From: Ixodes scapularis | Lineage: Eukaryota; Arthropoda; Arachnida; Ixodida; Ixodidae | Reading direction: 5' to 3' | Assembly: GCF_016920785.2 (NCBI RefSeq) | Contig: NW_024609846.1 | Location: forward strand, 107,250,831-107,314,830 | DNA: 64,000 bases | In this document: piece by piece, positions 35,401-47,300 of the stretch | Layout: every line of letters begins with the position of its first letter | Position numbering within the stretch: the first letter of the stretch is position 1 | Program-made: the position numbers and the translations under genes | Notes under the pieces: model-generated | The model's database searches: none | What the model was told of the DNA's origin: nothing | The model's input: only the letters and a program-made list of their open reading frames with translations

Positions 35401-38400
35401 GGTCAAGCTCCCACACAAAGTACAATTAGCTGCATTGCTATTGCCACTCTCATATACTCCTATGGCCTAACCTTTTTTTATGAATCTTGATATCAGTTTG
35501 CAGAAAGATAATCCTCCTTGTGTTTTCTTTTTGATAATGGCATTCCAGATTAAATGGCTGCAAATACTCAATAATGTGTTTTCAATCGCCAATATAACCC
35601 TTGAAAGAAATGAAACAGTAATTGTGTTGCATCAGCAATATATTTATGGTATCGGGAAAATTCTGAAGAACACAAGTTTGTAAGTCTCTGCATTTTTATA
35701 AACATTTTCCGCGCCACGAACACCAAGAAAAAAATTTAGATACATAGAAATTACAACAATTTGAGGGGTAATAGTTTACCTCATGTTGCGTTATGCTCTG
35801 AGGAATATAGATAACAATACATTAGCCACGTGCACTTTCCCTAATGGCATGACAATTACAAGAGTTCATGTTTTCCACAGAAGAGGCTTTTTTTTTTTAA
35901 AAAAATTCATAGCTATAGGGATAAATATGTGCTGATTTCGTTTTTGATAAGTTATATAACATCTGACAAAACCGCTTCAGCACGCTTTTCAATAAGAAGT
36001 GTATTTGTAATAAAGCAATATGGTTTTCAAAACAGAAAAAAAGGTCACCCGCAATATCGTTATTTACTATGAAAGTAAAAATAATGAATCATTTTGAAAA
36101 TAAACAAATTACCAATAGAACCGGAAACAATTTTTGGTTTAAGAAAAAGAGCGTTTGATTCTGTCAAAGAGGATACCTTGATTAGTAAACTGTCGTTTTA
36201 TGGAATTCAAGGTGTTGCTTTAGATTTGGAACTTAGTTACTTTAATTGCCAGTGGCAGTACACGTGTTTTAATGGATTTTGGTCCGTCAGAATAAATTTT
36301 ATCTGGGGTTCCATAGGGTTTATTTTAGACCCCCTGTACATTAATATTCATAATAATGATACTGTATGTATGCCGAACACTACTAAAATTGTTTTGCATG
36401 CCGACGACACAAGCTTATTTTTTGTGGTCCATTTTTGCGTGATCTTGAAATTACTGCTAACACGTGGCTCAACGAGTTATCGGACTAATCAATTGCCGCT
36501 AAGTTTTACGAAAACAATATATGCAATGCTTAAGTCACAAGGTAAACCTGATGATTGTAAAATGATTTTAAAATTCTGAGATTCTGATTGAGCGTATCAA
36601 CGTCTATAAATACTTAGGAATTATATTTGAAGAAAATCTAGGCCGGACACCTTATATGCATAAAATTCACGCGAGCAGCTCTAGATTTATTAGATTTTTA
36701 TACAAAATAAAACGAATTTTTTTTTTCTATTCTGGTTAAAACGTCAGTGCACTATGCATTTGTGAACTCTCATCTCTATTACTGTATATTAGTTTGGGGA
36801 TCAACAACTAAAATTATATTGATTGGTTGCTTCTTGCGCGAAACTGCCGTACGTTGCATTGAAAACCTTCAGCTTGCTGAACACGCAGCACTCTTCGTTT
36901 TTAAGCTGTTTTGTGACTATCTGTAATATATTCCTCTTTAACTTCCATTGCGTATCTATATTGAAAAAAAATTAAGGGCCAATCACGTTTTTCGACGCAC
37001 ATCCTAATAAACAACAATACAATCTTCGACATCGCCCTTTAGAATGCTTTGGTATAGGACGAGGTCTGGACATCAGCAATTACCATTCTTTATATGGGTG
37101 TCCTTAAAAAAATCTTACCATTATGAAAATAATTTCAGATTGCGCTTCGAGACACCAGCTTCAAAAATATAGTACAACGGTATCTTTTGTCATGTCACGT
37201 TGAGTAAATACTTAGATATAATGTTTTTACTGTGTGTGAGTTGTAATCCGTGGTTCATTTTGCCTTTATAAAATGTTAGGACAAGCACTGGCGATTGTAT
37301 AACCTCTGTAAAAAATATGGTGTTCTGATTGCTGTGGATGTGCTACTATTTCTTCTTGTACTTTTTTAATGTGTTGTATTTGTTTTCGCATGGTGAGCAG
37401 TGTAAAATATTACGCAAAGTCAATGTTTTTTTGTTTTTTTTAGCCTACAACTTGTGTCTAAATGGCACTACTTCAAGTCAGTAACTTTCGGAGCCCCAGG
37501 AGGGGCTCCGAAAGTTACTAACTGCCTCCAGCCCTCCGGAATCTCTAAATTTCTGAGGCCATCCGCAAAGGACTTCACTGGGCGCTCCAAACAGAGGTAC
37601 CCATCACCACACCAGAGGAACCGACGCTGCGTTACTCCGCCATGACCCGTAGACTGCCGCCTGCTACCCGCCAATACCAGGCGTCACCCCGAAGGGACAA
37701 TCTGACGCCGCTGTACCCTTGCTGAGAAAACCCGACGTATGGCGACGGACGAATACCGGTTGCTGTGCTAGCAGTGCGGGCAAGCCGATTATATTTACCA
37801 CCGCTCCCGCTTACCGGCAAATAAGACTGCGCACCTTCCACCCAAACGACCTCCAAATACGCTACGTTGAGCGACCGCGGGAGATCGGAGGGTACCTCCC
37901 ATGCACTCAGTCTTTCCCTACTGAACCTCGCCGCCCGTCCCGGTCGCCATCCCCACGACATCCAGCTTCGCCGAAGCACGAACCCTATCGTGAGAGCCGG
38001 TTACCCTTGCTCGCAGGAAAAAACTGAGAACGGCAACCCCTAGAGGTAAATTTGCCGTAGACCAACGACAAAAGGGGCCTAAAGGACGCCGGAGACCTCC
38101 CACTCGACCGACGTCATGCATCGGAGCGACGCTACTACAATGGTGCCCAAGAGCCTCAACGGGACGTCGGCCACGAGACGTTGGCACTCTTGGACACCGG
38201 AGCATACCACTCCGCCCTGAGTTGGAGGCTTTCACGCTACCTTCAGAAAGTTACGACGCCGTGGGATGGCCCGCAAATATTAGCCCTCTGAGGGCACCTA
38301 ATAACACCGTCAGGAATGTACACTGCGAGTGTTGAGATCCATGGTGAGCCCTGCCCCAAGAATGTCGTCGTTTTGAAAGACTGTGCGAGGGACAATATCC

Positions 38401-41299
38401 TCGGAATGGATTTTCTACGTGAGTGCGCCGCCGTAATCGATCTGGCAGCAAACCGGTTGACACTGGGAAAACCTGCCGAACCACCGGAAGAACCCAACGC
38501 CACGTCCTCGAAAGCACGTGAACGTACTGCCATGGTCAAGCATTTTCGTACCCGTCGGTACAGATAAAGCTGCATGCGGCGAAGTTCTGCTCGAGGGAAG
38601 TGTCCAGTCGTTTCTAGACAGAGGAAGCTGTGTAGTAATAGTAAAAACAAATCTTCAAGGTGGGCGTGCTATGGTCCTGGTTAGAAATTTTCGACAAGAG
38701 CCGCAACAACCCGCGGAAGGTATCGTGAAAACCGGAACTCAGCTGCGATCGCTGCACCTTCGGAAAAGCCGATTTCATCGCAGCACGAGAGAACACCGCC
38801 CTCCGAACTTTACATTTACCCGAAGCTTCCGGCCACTGAAAGAGAATGACTGCTTGACTTTTTGGGCGGGCTTGGCAATTGTTTCGCCACGCCAGGGATG
38901 CGACAAACAACGGTAGCGAAGCACCGAAACGATACTGAGGACGATGCGCTCCAAAGAGAATCGCCATACCGAGTCTCCTTGAAAAGACTCTGTACGGCGA
39001 TTTAAGATCAAGTCCAGAGGATGATTCAAGATCAAGTCCAGAAAATGCTCGACGACGACATCATTTAACCTTCAAGATATTTGTGCGCGTCCATAGTCAT
39101 CCTTGCAAAGAAGGACGAGACCCTTAGATGCTGTGTGAACTATCGTGTGTGAAAAAAAAAAAATTCCCTACCTGCTATCCCACATCGACGATACTTTAAA
39201 CCTGCTGCTCCACTTCCGATATTTTTCGTCGCTGAACCTGAAAAGTGGCTACTTAAAAGATCGAAGTCAACGATTTTGACCACAAAAAAAACTGCCTTCG
39301 TCACGCCAGACAGACTGTACGAGTTCAAAGTGAACCAGCCACCTTCCAGCGTGTCGAAGACACCTTTCTGGCAGGTCTGAAATGGCAGGTCTGCCTCGTC
39401 TATCTCGACGATTTCGAAGTACTTACACGGGTTCTCGACAAACACCTGAAACAATTGCGAGCCGCGCTTCAAACTATCAAGACCGCCAGCCTTTACTCAA
39501 GCCCACAAAGTGCCGGTTTGCCTATGACGAGCTAAAGTTCCTCGGCCATGTCGTGAGCAACGATATGCGTCCAGACCCCGATCAGACGCGTGTCGTAGCT
39601 CGGATTTACGCCGACATCTGACAAGAAGGCGGGAAGCAAATTTCTTGGACACGGTGTGACTACTACAGGCGGTTTGTTCGAGACTTCGCCAAGCTGTCAG
39701 CACCGTTAACGCACCTCTCAACGGACTCTGTAACGTTTGAGTGCAAAGAGAAGCACCAGCGGTCATTCGATGAGCGCAGACGAACACTCCAGACGCCCCC
39801 GATTCTTGGCCATTACGACCAGTGTGCTGAAACAGAAGTTCACACGGGTGCCATTAACACCAGAGTCTGCGTAGGCAGACTCTGGTCCATAGGCAGGAGG
39901 ACGCAGAGCAAAAAATCGTCTACGTAAGTCAGACACCGTCTGAGGCGGAGAGGATCTACCAAACGACTGAAACGGAGTGTTTTGTTGTCTTCTTGGCACT
40001 AACGAAGTTCTGCCCGTATATGGATGAGAGTCCTTTCCGCGTGGTCACAGGCCACCATTCGCTCTGCTGGCTCAAGAATCTAAAGGGGCCTTCTGGACGC
40101 CTCTCCCAGTGGAGCTTATACGACTGCAGGATATCGATATGACCGTAGGTACAAGTCCGGCCGGAAGCACAATGAGCCGATTGCCTGGCAAGGGCCCCCG
40201 TAGAGGCCGGTTCTGCCTGCACCAAAGACGACGACGATGAGTGCATTCTTGGCGCTCTGGATGTCAGCGACATGGCAGCACACTAACAAGACGACTTTGA
40301 CGCTAACTTTCAACCGCTTTATTTGAGACAGTCAACCGAGTACACATGATCAAACACTCTTGTCTATCTTCTCAACTCCCTGTGATAAAAGCCTCATATA
40401 AGCACAAACAGATGACAATTTTTCCAGAAGAAGTATCAGTTCAGCGTTTCTACAGAAAACTAACAAAGAAAAAAAAACTCCCTTTTCATTTTGTAAAATC
40501 GAAGGCGTGCTGACGCAGTTGTCACTCGTGGACTTCATAAAATACGCTTGAGCTATTTCCCTTTCAGTCTAGCTATTTGATGCTTAAATACGTTTGAGTA
40601 GTTCTAAAAGGGGATTACACCCGCACCGCATGCAGTGTACTACAATACGTCCCTCAATTTATTACGAATCGCGAGACGAACCGCTATCATCCATGGACAA
40701 GCGAATTTTGGAAGACCTCAATGAGATGCATGTGTTTAAGATTTTTAGAAATGTAGACGATTGTCTGGTTATCGTGAATGATCCCCCAGAGATATACGTT
40801 TTAATTACCTTTTTTGAAACGTCGCTAAATTTTTGACGCTATGTCGGATAGATTACATTTTATTCAGGAGCTTCCCAGGGACAAGTGCATTAAGTGTTTA
40901 GACCTACAGCTTACTTTTATAGGTGAACACGTGTGCTGGTTGTACGAACCGCGTTCAAGAAGGAACCTTTTGTCTTTTGATAGCGCTCATTCTAAGCTAA
41001 TACACCGCGGTATTGCTCTCACCTGTCTTCAGGCTGCTCTTAAAGGGACACTGGAAGTGTATTTTTGGTCGCCGATGTTTTTAATTGTGCATAACATATG
41101 AAAGCACAACTACCCAGAACAGAATTTACGGCTCGAAATTCGGTTTCCTTCCACCCGAAAACTGCCGATTGAGAACTGGCCGATTTGAGTCGCGGTCACT
41201 TTCTTCTCCGTGGGGATGGGCCGTTTTCTGGGGTTTAGACACAACCACAAAATTTAACCGAAGTCGTGGGTTTTTGAAAGCACACACTCAACATTAAAA

Positions 41300-41388
<89 letters not shown>

Positions 41389-44300
41389 TATATAACACAA
41401 TTTTGCGCCTTCCAAAAAACTGCAAATGCGTTGATTGAAAAAAAAAATTGCACCAAGAACCGAAAAAAATGTTGTGCGTTCACTGCGTAATCCTCAACAT
41501 GGCGTAGTATGGCGTATCGTGGGACTCGCGGGATTGAGAGGAATGGCAGCGGACGATAGGGCGTGGGACCTCTACTTCAGAACTGTCGTTCGCGGTACCG
41601 GCAAAGTTGACTTGATTCGAAAGACAAAATTTCGGAAAGATCAAAACAATTAGTAATCATTTCGTACGACACGCCCGACTTCTAAGCCGATTTGACAAAG
41701 ACATGACTCGGGCAGTTGTCCCCTATTGGGGCTCGCATTAAGCGATTTGTCAGAACGATTATTGAAAGCTGTAGAGTAGTTCAGTGGTAATAGAGAAAAA
41801 AAAATAAAATAGAGTATCTCAGTGGAGTGGTGTCCTCTTCACACTCAGCGGACACAGGTTCGATTCCGAAATAGGCATAGTCTTTTTTTACATTTTCCGA
41901 TCTTTACATTTCTCTTTTACAATTATCACTGAAAAAAAAATGTTGTGAACGAAACGTCCCTTAACTAAATGCTACGGGACTCCCTTTTTGACACCACCAA
42001 ACTCAATGTTGTCACTTTCTACAAGCTGCAAGGAGCATATAAATCGGGTAGCGTCCGCTTTCCGAGGTGCTCGGAACTGTTCTGCAGGAATGGCAGCCAG
42101 ATATATGGGTCAATATCCCGTTGATATTTCGAAAACTTGCGAAGACTCTGCCGCACAATTCCACTTCCGGATGCACAAACTGTGAGACAGCTCTTTACGC
42201 AAAATCTTGGGAACATTCTTTTTGGAGCCGGTCACTGGCATTCGCCATGGGCACTCACTACTTAATTCCGACTCTTCATTGCACAAAATAACTCATATTG
42301 AAGAGCAGAACAGTGAGTGGAACAAACAACTGCAAAGCAGAGTTACAAAAAACAATACCCACAACGCTGTGATGTCGTCTGCTGCGCACGGCCAAAAAAA
42401 CAAAAACAAAATAAAAACAGGAATGCGCGGTCGGGTGTAGCCGCGTTACTTCCGGCACTCTCTTCTGTATATTTCTCCGACCTCCGTGCGCAGGTTCCGG
42501 TTTCGGAGTCGAGCAGTTGCCTTTCTTGGCTTTATTAAAACTATGCGTGATTCTGAAACAAAATATTAATTGGGTAGTCTTCTGCCACCATATTAAACCG
42601 CTTCGCGAAAAAAAAAAAAAGAATTGGGGGGGTGTTAGTGTCCCTTTAAGAAAAGCTGCCATCATTCTTTAAATGCTTGCTTTAACTTCAGGTCGAATGA
42701 TTTGACAGAAAGACGATTAACAGTTGAGCGTGTTGGTACATACTTGTAATGATATCAACTTGCACTTTAGAATAATAGTTGAACACGAAGAGACATCAGG
42801 AGAAGACAAACAGCTGACTACCAAGATGTTTAGTGTAAACGTCTTCCTTGCGCGTTTGCTTCTTCATTCAAAGGTCAAAGTATAGCACGATCAACTAATT
42901 ACATAACTGAACCCATCGCACTAATAAATATTACTACTGCTTCATTCCCCCAATTCACATAAACTTTGTCCTCTTTTTCCCCAGCGGGCGTGTCAATTAG
43001 GCGAGCCTGCCAGGACGTTAGCCCACTTATTGAATCACGCTTGTTTGGGGGAGCAGTGGTAACACTGCTATGGCTATTTCCGGGATTGTAGAAACCTAGA
43101 AGCGGATGGCGGCCGGAAGAGAGCTAGGGCACGTTGGGGTAGAAGAGCTCAGGAGCTGGGTCGAGCGAGAAAAGAATAGACCTGTTGCAAAACGTACAGC
43201 GGCACGACGGCAGGAAATCACGGGAACCCTCAGTACAGATCACGCGCTTTCTCCTTGCGCCTACGCGACTGCGCGCGCGTCCCGGCAGCTACCACCAGCA
43301 GCCGTTACAGCCATCCGCCATCCCGCCCATCCGCCGAGTCGTACGTCATTGGCGGCGTACCGTATCTGTGACAGCGTAAAGGCATCGCGACAGGTGAACT
43401 TATTTGAATACGTTATTCGTCGTAACGTACCTTCACGCATGGAAGTGTCACCGAATCCAATAATTTTGCACCGCACCCGTGGCAGGTTTCGACCAGGTTC
43501 GACAAAGCGATAGTGAAGCAGACGACACAGCCGGTACATAAGAGAGGTCCACCCGAGGTCCACCCGAGGTGGACCTCGGGAGGACCTCGGGCTCTTTCGG
43601 GAGGATTTAGGGAAGGGGGGGGGGGTCACGTGACCTTGAGGGGTCACGTGACCTGGGAAATCACGTGACCTCAGGGGGGGTCACGTGACGATGACGTCAT
43701 CAGTGATGTCACTGATGACGTCATCGGCATCCGCATTGTCATCGTCACCATCACTGATGACGTCACTGATGACGTCATCGTCACGTGACCCCCCAGGTCA
43801 CGTGACCCCCTCCCCCCCCGTAGGTCCTCCCGAAGGAACCCGAGGTCCTCCCGAGGTCCTCCCGAAGGGGCCCGAGGTCCACCCGAGGTCTTTCCGAAGG
43901 AACCCGAGGTCCTCCCGAGGTCCTCCCGAAGGGGCCCTAGGTCCACCCGAGGTCCTTCCGAAGGAACCCGAGGTCATCCCGAGGTCCTCCCGAAGGAACC
44001 CGAGGTCCTTCCGAGGTCCTTCCGAAGGAAACCGAGGTCCTCCCGAGGTCCTCCCGAGGTCCTCCCGAAGGAACCCGAGGTCCTTCGGGAGGACCTCGGG
44101 TTCCTTCGGGAAAATTTACCCATAATGCACCGCGCGGTTACGCCGACGGCGACGGCGACGCCGACGCCGCTCAAGCCGGAAACGGGCGCCTGAGAGCTGC
44201 GCTCTAAAAGGGCCAGCCGTTGGCTCGTCGCTCGTCCGACTCGGCTGCTCAAACGTTGTTGCCGTGGTTACCTGCGTCTCCTCTCGTATGCCACATGGTA

Positions 44301-47300
44301 GAGGAGGGAGCCGTTGGGAGGGGCGTACCAAGGACTCCCATTATTCGTCGCGCGGCGCGCGCACACTTTTGGGATTTTTAAAAAGGGTCTATCATTTGAG
44401 AGAAGAGCAGCACAGGCGCCCGAGGCGGCACAAAAAGAACAAGAAGCGAGAGAACGCACATGTCAGGCCGAAGCCTTCAGACTAGACGAAGAACGCGAGA
44501 TTTAAAGTTACGGATCGCGGCTCAGGAGAGAAACTCGCGAAGCTCAAGACGCGGAGTACCGAAGTAATTCAGCTGGGCCAAGCTACCGGGCAAGCTCTTA
44601 TAAGCTTATTCCGCAATACAACGAGAAGCGCGGCGACTTCGGGGCTTATTTGGAAAGATTTGAGCGTACAGTGACATGTCTAGAATGGCTACAAGAGAAG
44701 TGGGAAACAACCCTGAGTTTATTGTTCACGAGAGCATTGAGCGTTGTTGGTCTCATGACTCCTGCGGACATGATGGATTACACGAAGGTGAAGCTGGTGC
44801 TGCTCCGGAGCTTCCGGTATACCAAAAAGGGTTATCGTGAGAAATTCCCTGATGTGAGACCGGTTCACGGAAAAACCAGACGACAGTTTGCGGTGAGGTT
44901 GGTCGGATATTTTGATAGATGGCTTGATGTTGCAGAGGTGGAGAAGAGATAAGTGGCACTATGAGAATGGATGCTCATCGAGCAGTTTATTATAGTATCT
45001 TCCAGCAAGCCAACCGTTTTCTTGAAAGAGAGGGACTGCACTATGCTAGACGATCTGGCTGGAAAGGCTGACGTATTTCTAGAGGCGCAAGTTCAACCGA
45101 GCTATGCAAAAGAAAAAGGAGACGAGCGTGGGTCTAACACCAGCATTAGGACGACCGGTAACGCGTTCAAAGAGGATGTGAAGAGAACTCTCAGATGTTT
45201 ATTATGCAACAGGATAGGGGACAGGGCAGAGAACTCACAGAGCCGAAGCAATTTCCCTAGACAACCATCGTGTTGGCACTGTGGGAGGCCGGTGCATAAA
45301 GCTCAGGCGTGCAACCTGAGGTCTGGTGATAAACCCAAGTTTCTTGCCTATGGACGGCATCGGATGAAAGCCAAGGTGAAACGGACGATTCCTAGATTAC
45401 CCTGAAGAATGAAGACAGGATTCAGTGTTAAATCCAACGGTTGGACGAGCAGCTAAGTTCTTGTTGAAGAACATGCCTGTAATCGAAGGTTGTGGGGGGG
45501 AACGGAAGTTAGCAGTGCTGCGGGACACTGGTTGCGATACTATAGTTGGGAAAAAGCGCCTAGTCCCTACGCTGGCGAATCAAGCCCTCTATTTTTGCAT
45601 GACCGAACAGTAAAACACCTACCAGAGGCTGATAACTTTGTTAGCACACCTTTTTTCACTGGAAAAGTTATCGCAAAGTGTATTCAAAGCCCACTGTAGG
45701 ATTTAGTTCTTGGCATCATCCCCCAGGCAAGAGAGGAGCACGAGCCGGGCCCAGCCTGGAATAGCGACCAACAAAACAAAGGAGCAAAGAAATGCCACCG
45801 TGGACCGAACACGTAAGTTTCGATGACAAGGAAGAGAAGAAAATCGAGAACAAAACCGAGTCACCAGGACACGAACCGAGTAGTCCCTCTACGAGGCTAA
45901 ATGCCAGCGTTGCCGGGATTCGACAGACAAAGTACAGAAGCGATAGAGGACAGGCACCCTTCAACGTACCGCAGGTTCCAATCCTCGAAGTGACAGCAGA
46001 GGAACTTTCGAGGGAGCAGAGAATGACTCGTCCCATGAGAAGCGCTTCGACAACTTTGGAAAGGGGATAAGGAAACACAGATCTCGCACAAGAAATGACA
46101 TGGTGATTCAAAGTAACTTGCTTTTTTCGAAGCTGCGTGTTTGCCACTGGGAATAACATTGACCAATATGTGAAATAAATAATAAAAAAAAAATTAGCAA
46201 TTAGTGCTGACAACGAGATACAGACCAACTGTGTTGGTAATGGCACACGATGGCATCACGTCGGGACATGAAGACATGAAAATACGCTTGCATTGGCGAC
46301 ACAAGAGTTCTCGACCAAGATACAAAGCGATATCAACAGGCATGTTCACTCGTGCGAGGTCTGCCAAAGAACAGTGCCAAAATGAAGAGTAGGCAAAGCA
46401 TCTCTGGAGACCATTCCTACAATCGAGACACTTTTCAAGCAAGTGGCGGTTGACATCATCGGGCGTATTAAACCAACAGCAAGTTCGGGCAACTGATATA
46501 TTTTGACGATGGTGGACATGGACAGAAGGTACCCAGACACTGTTCCCTTGAGAAACATTGGATCATAGCAAGTGGCAGAAGCGCTTTTAGAAATGTTTGC
46601 CAGGTACGGTATTCCATCAGAGGCCCTTAGCTATCGAGAATCCTGCTTCACCTCGGATCTCATAAAGGAGGTGTGCAAACGTCTTTCCGGGAAGTGTCTA
46701 CTGACCACCCCTTACCACACGATGGCGAACGAACTGGTAAAAAAATATTAATTAGACCATCAAACAGATGGTGAAACAGATGTGTCAGGAAAGGTCCAAG
46801 GACTGGGGTAGGTACATTCCAGCACTGTTGTTTGCCTAAAGAGAAGTTCCGCAACCAAGCCTGAAGTTATCACCCTTTGAGTTTCTCTATGGGCGGAGGG
46901 TACATGAACCTTTGGCCATCCTCAAGCAGATATGGTCCAACGAATCACTCAAAGTTGACCTCAAGACGACCTATACCTTCGTCCTAGAGCTGAGAAATAG
47001 ACTGGGAGAGACATGCGAGTTAGCTCACCATTGTTTGAATGATGCCAAGGGCAAGTAGAAAAAGTACTACGACAAGAATGGCGTTAACCGTCAAATGAGA
47101 CAACGAGACTTGCTTCTCATTATGCTTCCAAGCGATCGCAATAACTTGATTACGCAATGAAAGGGACCCTTTAGAGTCTCGAGCAGAAAGAGTGAAGTCG
47201 ACTACTAGCATGATGTTGGAGGAAGAAAGAAGGTATTCCACTTGAATATGTTAAAGAAATATGAACAAATTCAGGAGTACGAGATGAATCGGCCACGCTG

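Larger units (their letters stand above)
37620..40290 (+). mobile_element. Ty3/gypsy remnant (gag end, protease, RT, RNase H)
   Basis: The pieces follow the standard gypsy order. A gag C terminus with a disrupted zinc knuckle and an Arg/Pro-rich tail is followed by protease with LLDTGAYHSALS and NILGMDFL (38170-38420). RT fragments lie at 39060-39600 (LPAIPHRRY, VTPDRLYEFKV, PTKCRFAYDELKFLGHVVS). RNase H or connection follows at 39800-40250 (TECFVVFLALTKFCPYM, FRVVTGHHSLCWLKNL). Frame shifts and stops are frequent. Integrase and LTRs were not found. Confidence 0.82.
43195..44395. mobile_element. terminal-module foldback family, copy C, inserted in gag
   Basis: The insertion separates the two halves of gag. 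It contains a palindromic centre (43681-43788), arms made of cacgtgacc words and of a minisatellite with unit like ggtcctcccgaaggaacccga (about 43540-44110), and the terminal module at 44119-44210. Exact insertion borders and target duplication could not be fixed. Confidence 0.7.
43106..45405 (+). pseudogene. gypsy gag, interrupted by a foldback insertion
   Basis: An N-terminal piece, MAAGRELGHVGVEELRSWVE, is followed by foreign DNA (about 43195-44395). Gag then resumes with a Glu/Ala/Arg coiled coil (AQAPEAAQKEQEARERT) and a core resembling the SCAN-like gag fold (YLERFERTVTCLEWLQEKWE, FRYTKKGYREKFPDVRP, RQFAVRLVGYFDRWLDV). After a frame break come two Cys boxes: CLLCNRIGDRAENS, which has lost its His and last Cys, and an intact CWHCGRPVHKAQAC. 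It forms the particle shell of the element; this copy is broken. Confidence 0.8.

Noticed and set aside
34924..35418. 164-codon ORF on the - strand as a gene
   Set aside because: No domain, low-complexity content (Phe run from a poly-A tract) and position inside an M13 intron.
41810..41885. Functional tRNA gene
   Set aside because: A good B box, but the A box and the acceptor stem cannot be formed convincingly.
43685..44125. 146-codon Pro/Arg/Glu repeat protein
   Set aside because: It is the translation of a minisatellite and palindrome in a transposable element.
45716..46246. 176-codon ORF on the - strand as a gene
   Set aside because: It overlaps the protease-integrase linker of the gypsy element and has no recognised features; considered a shadow frame.
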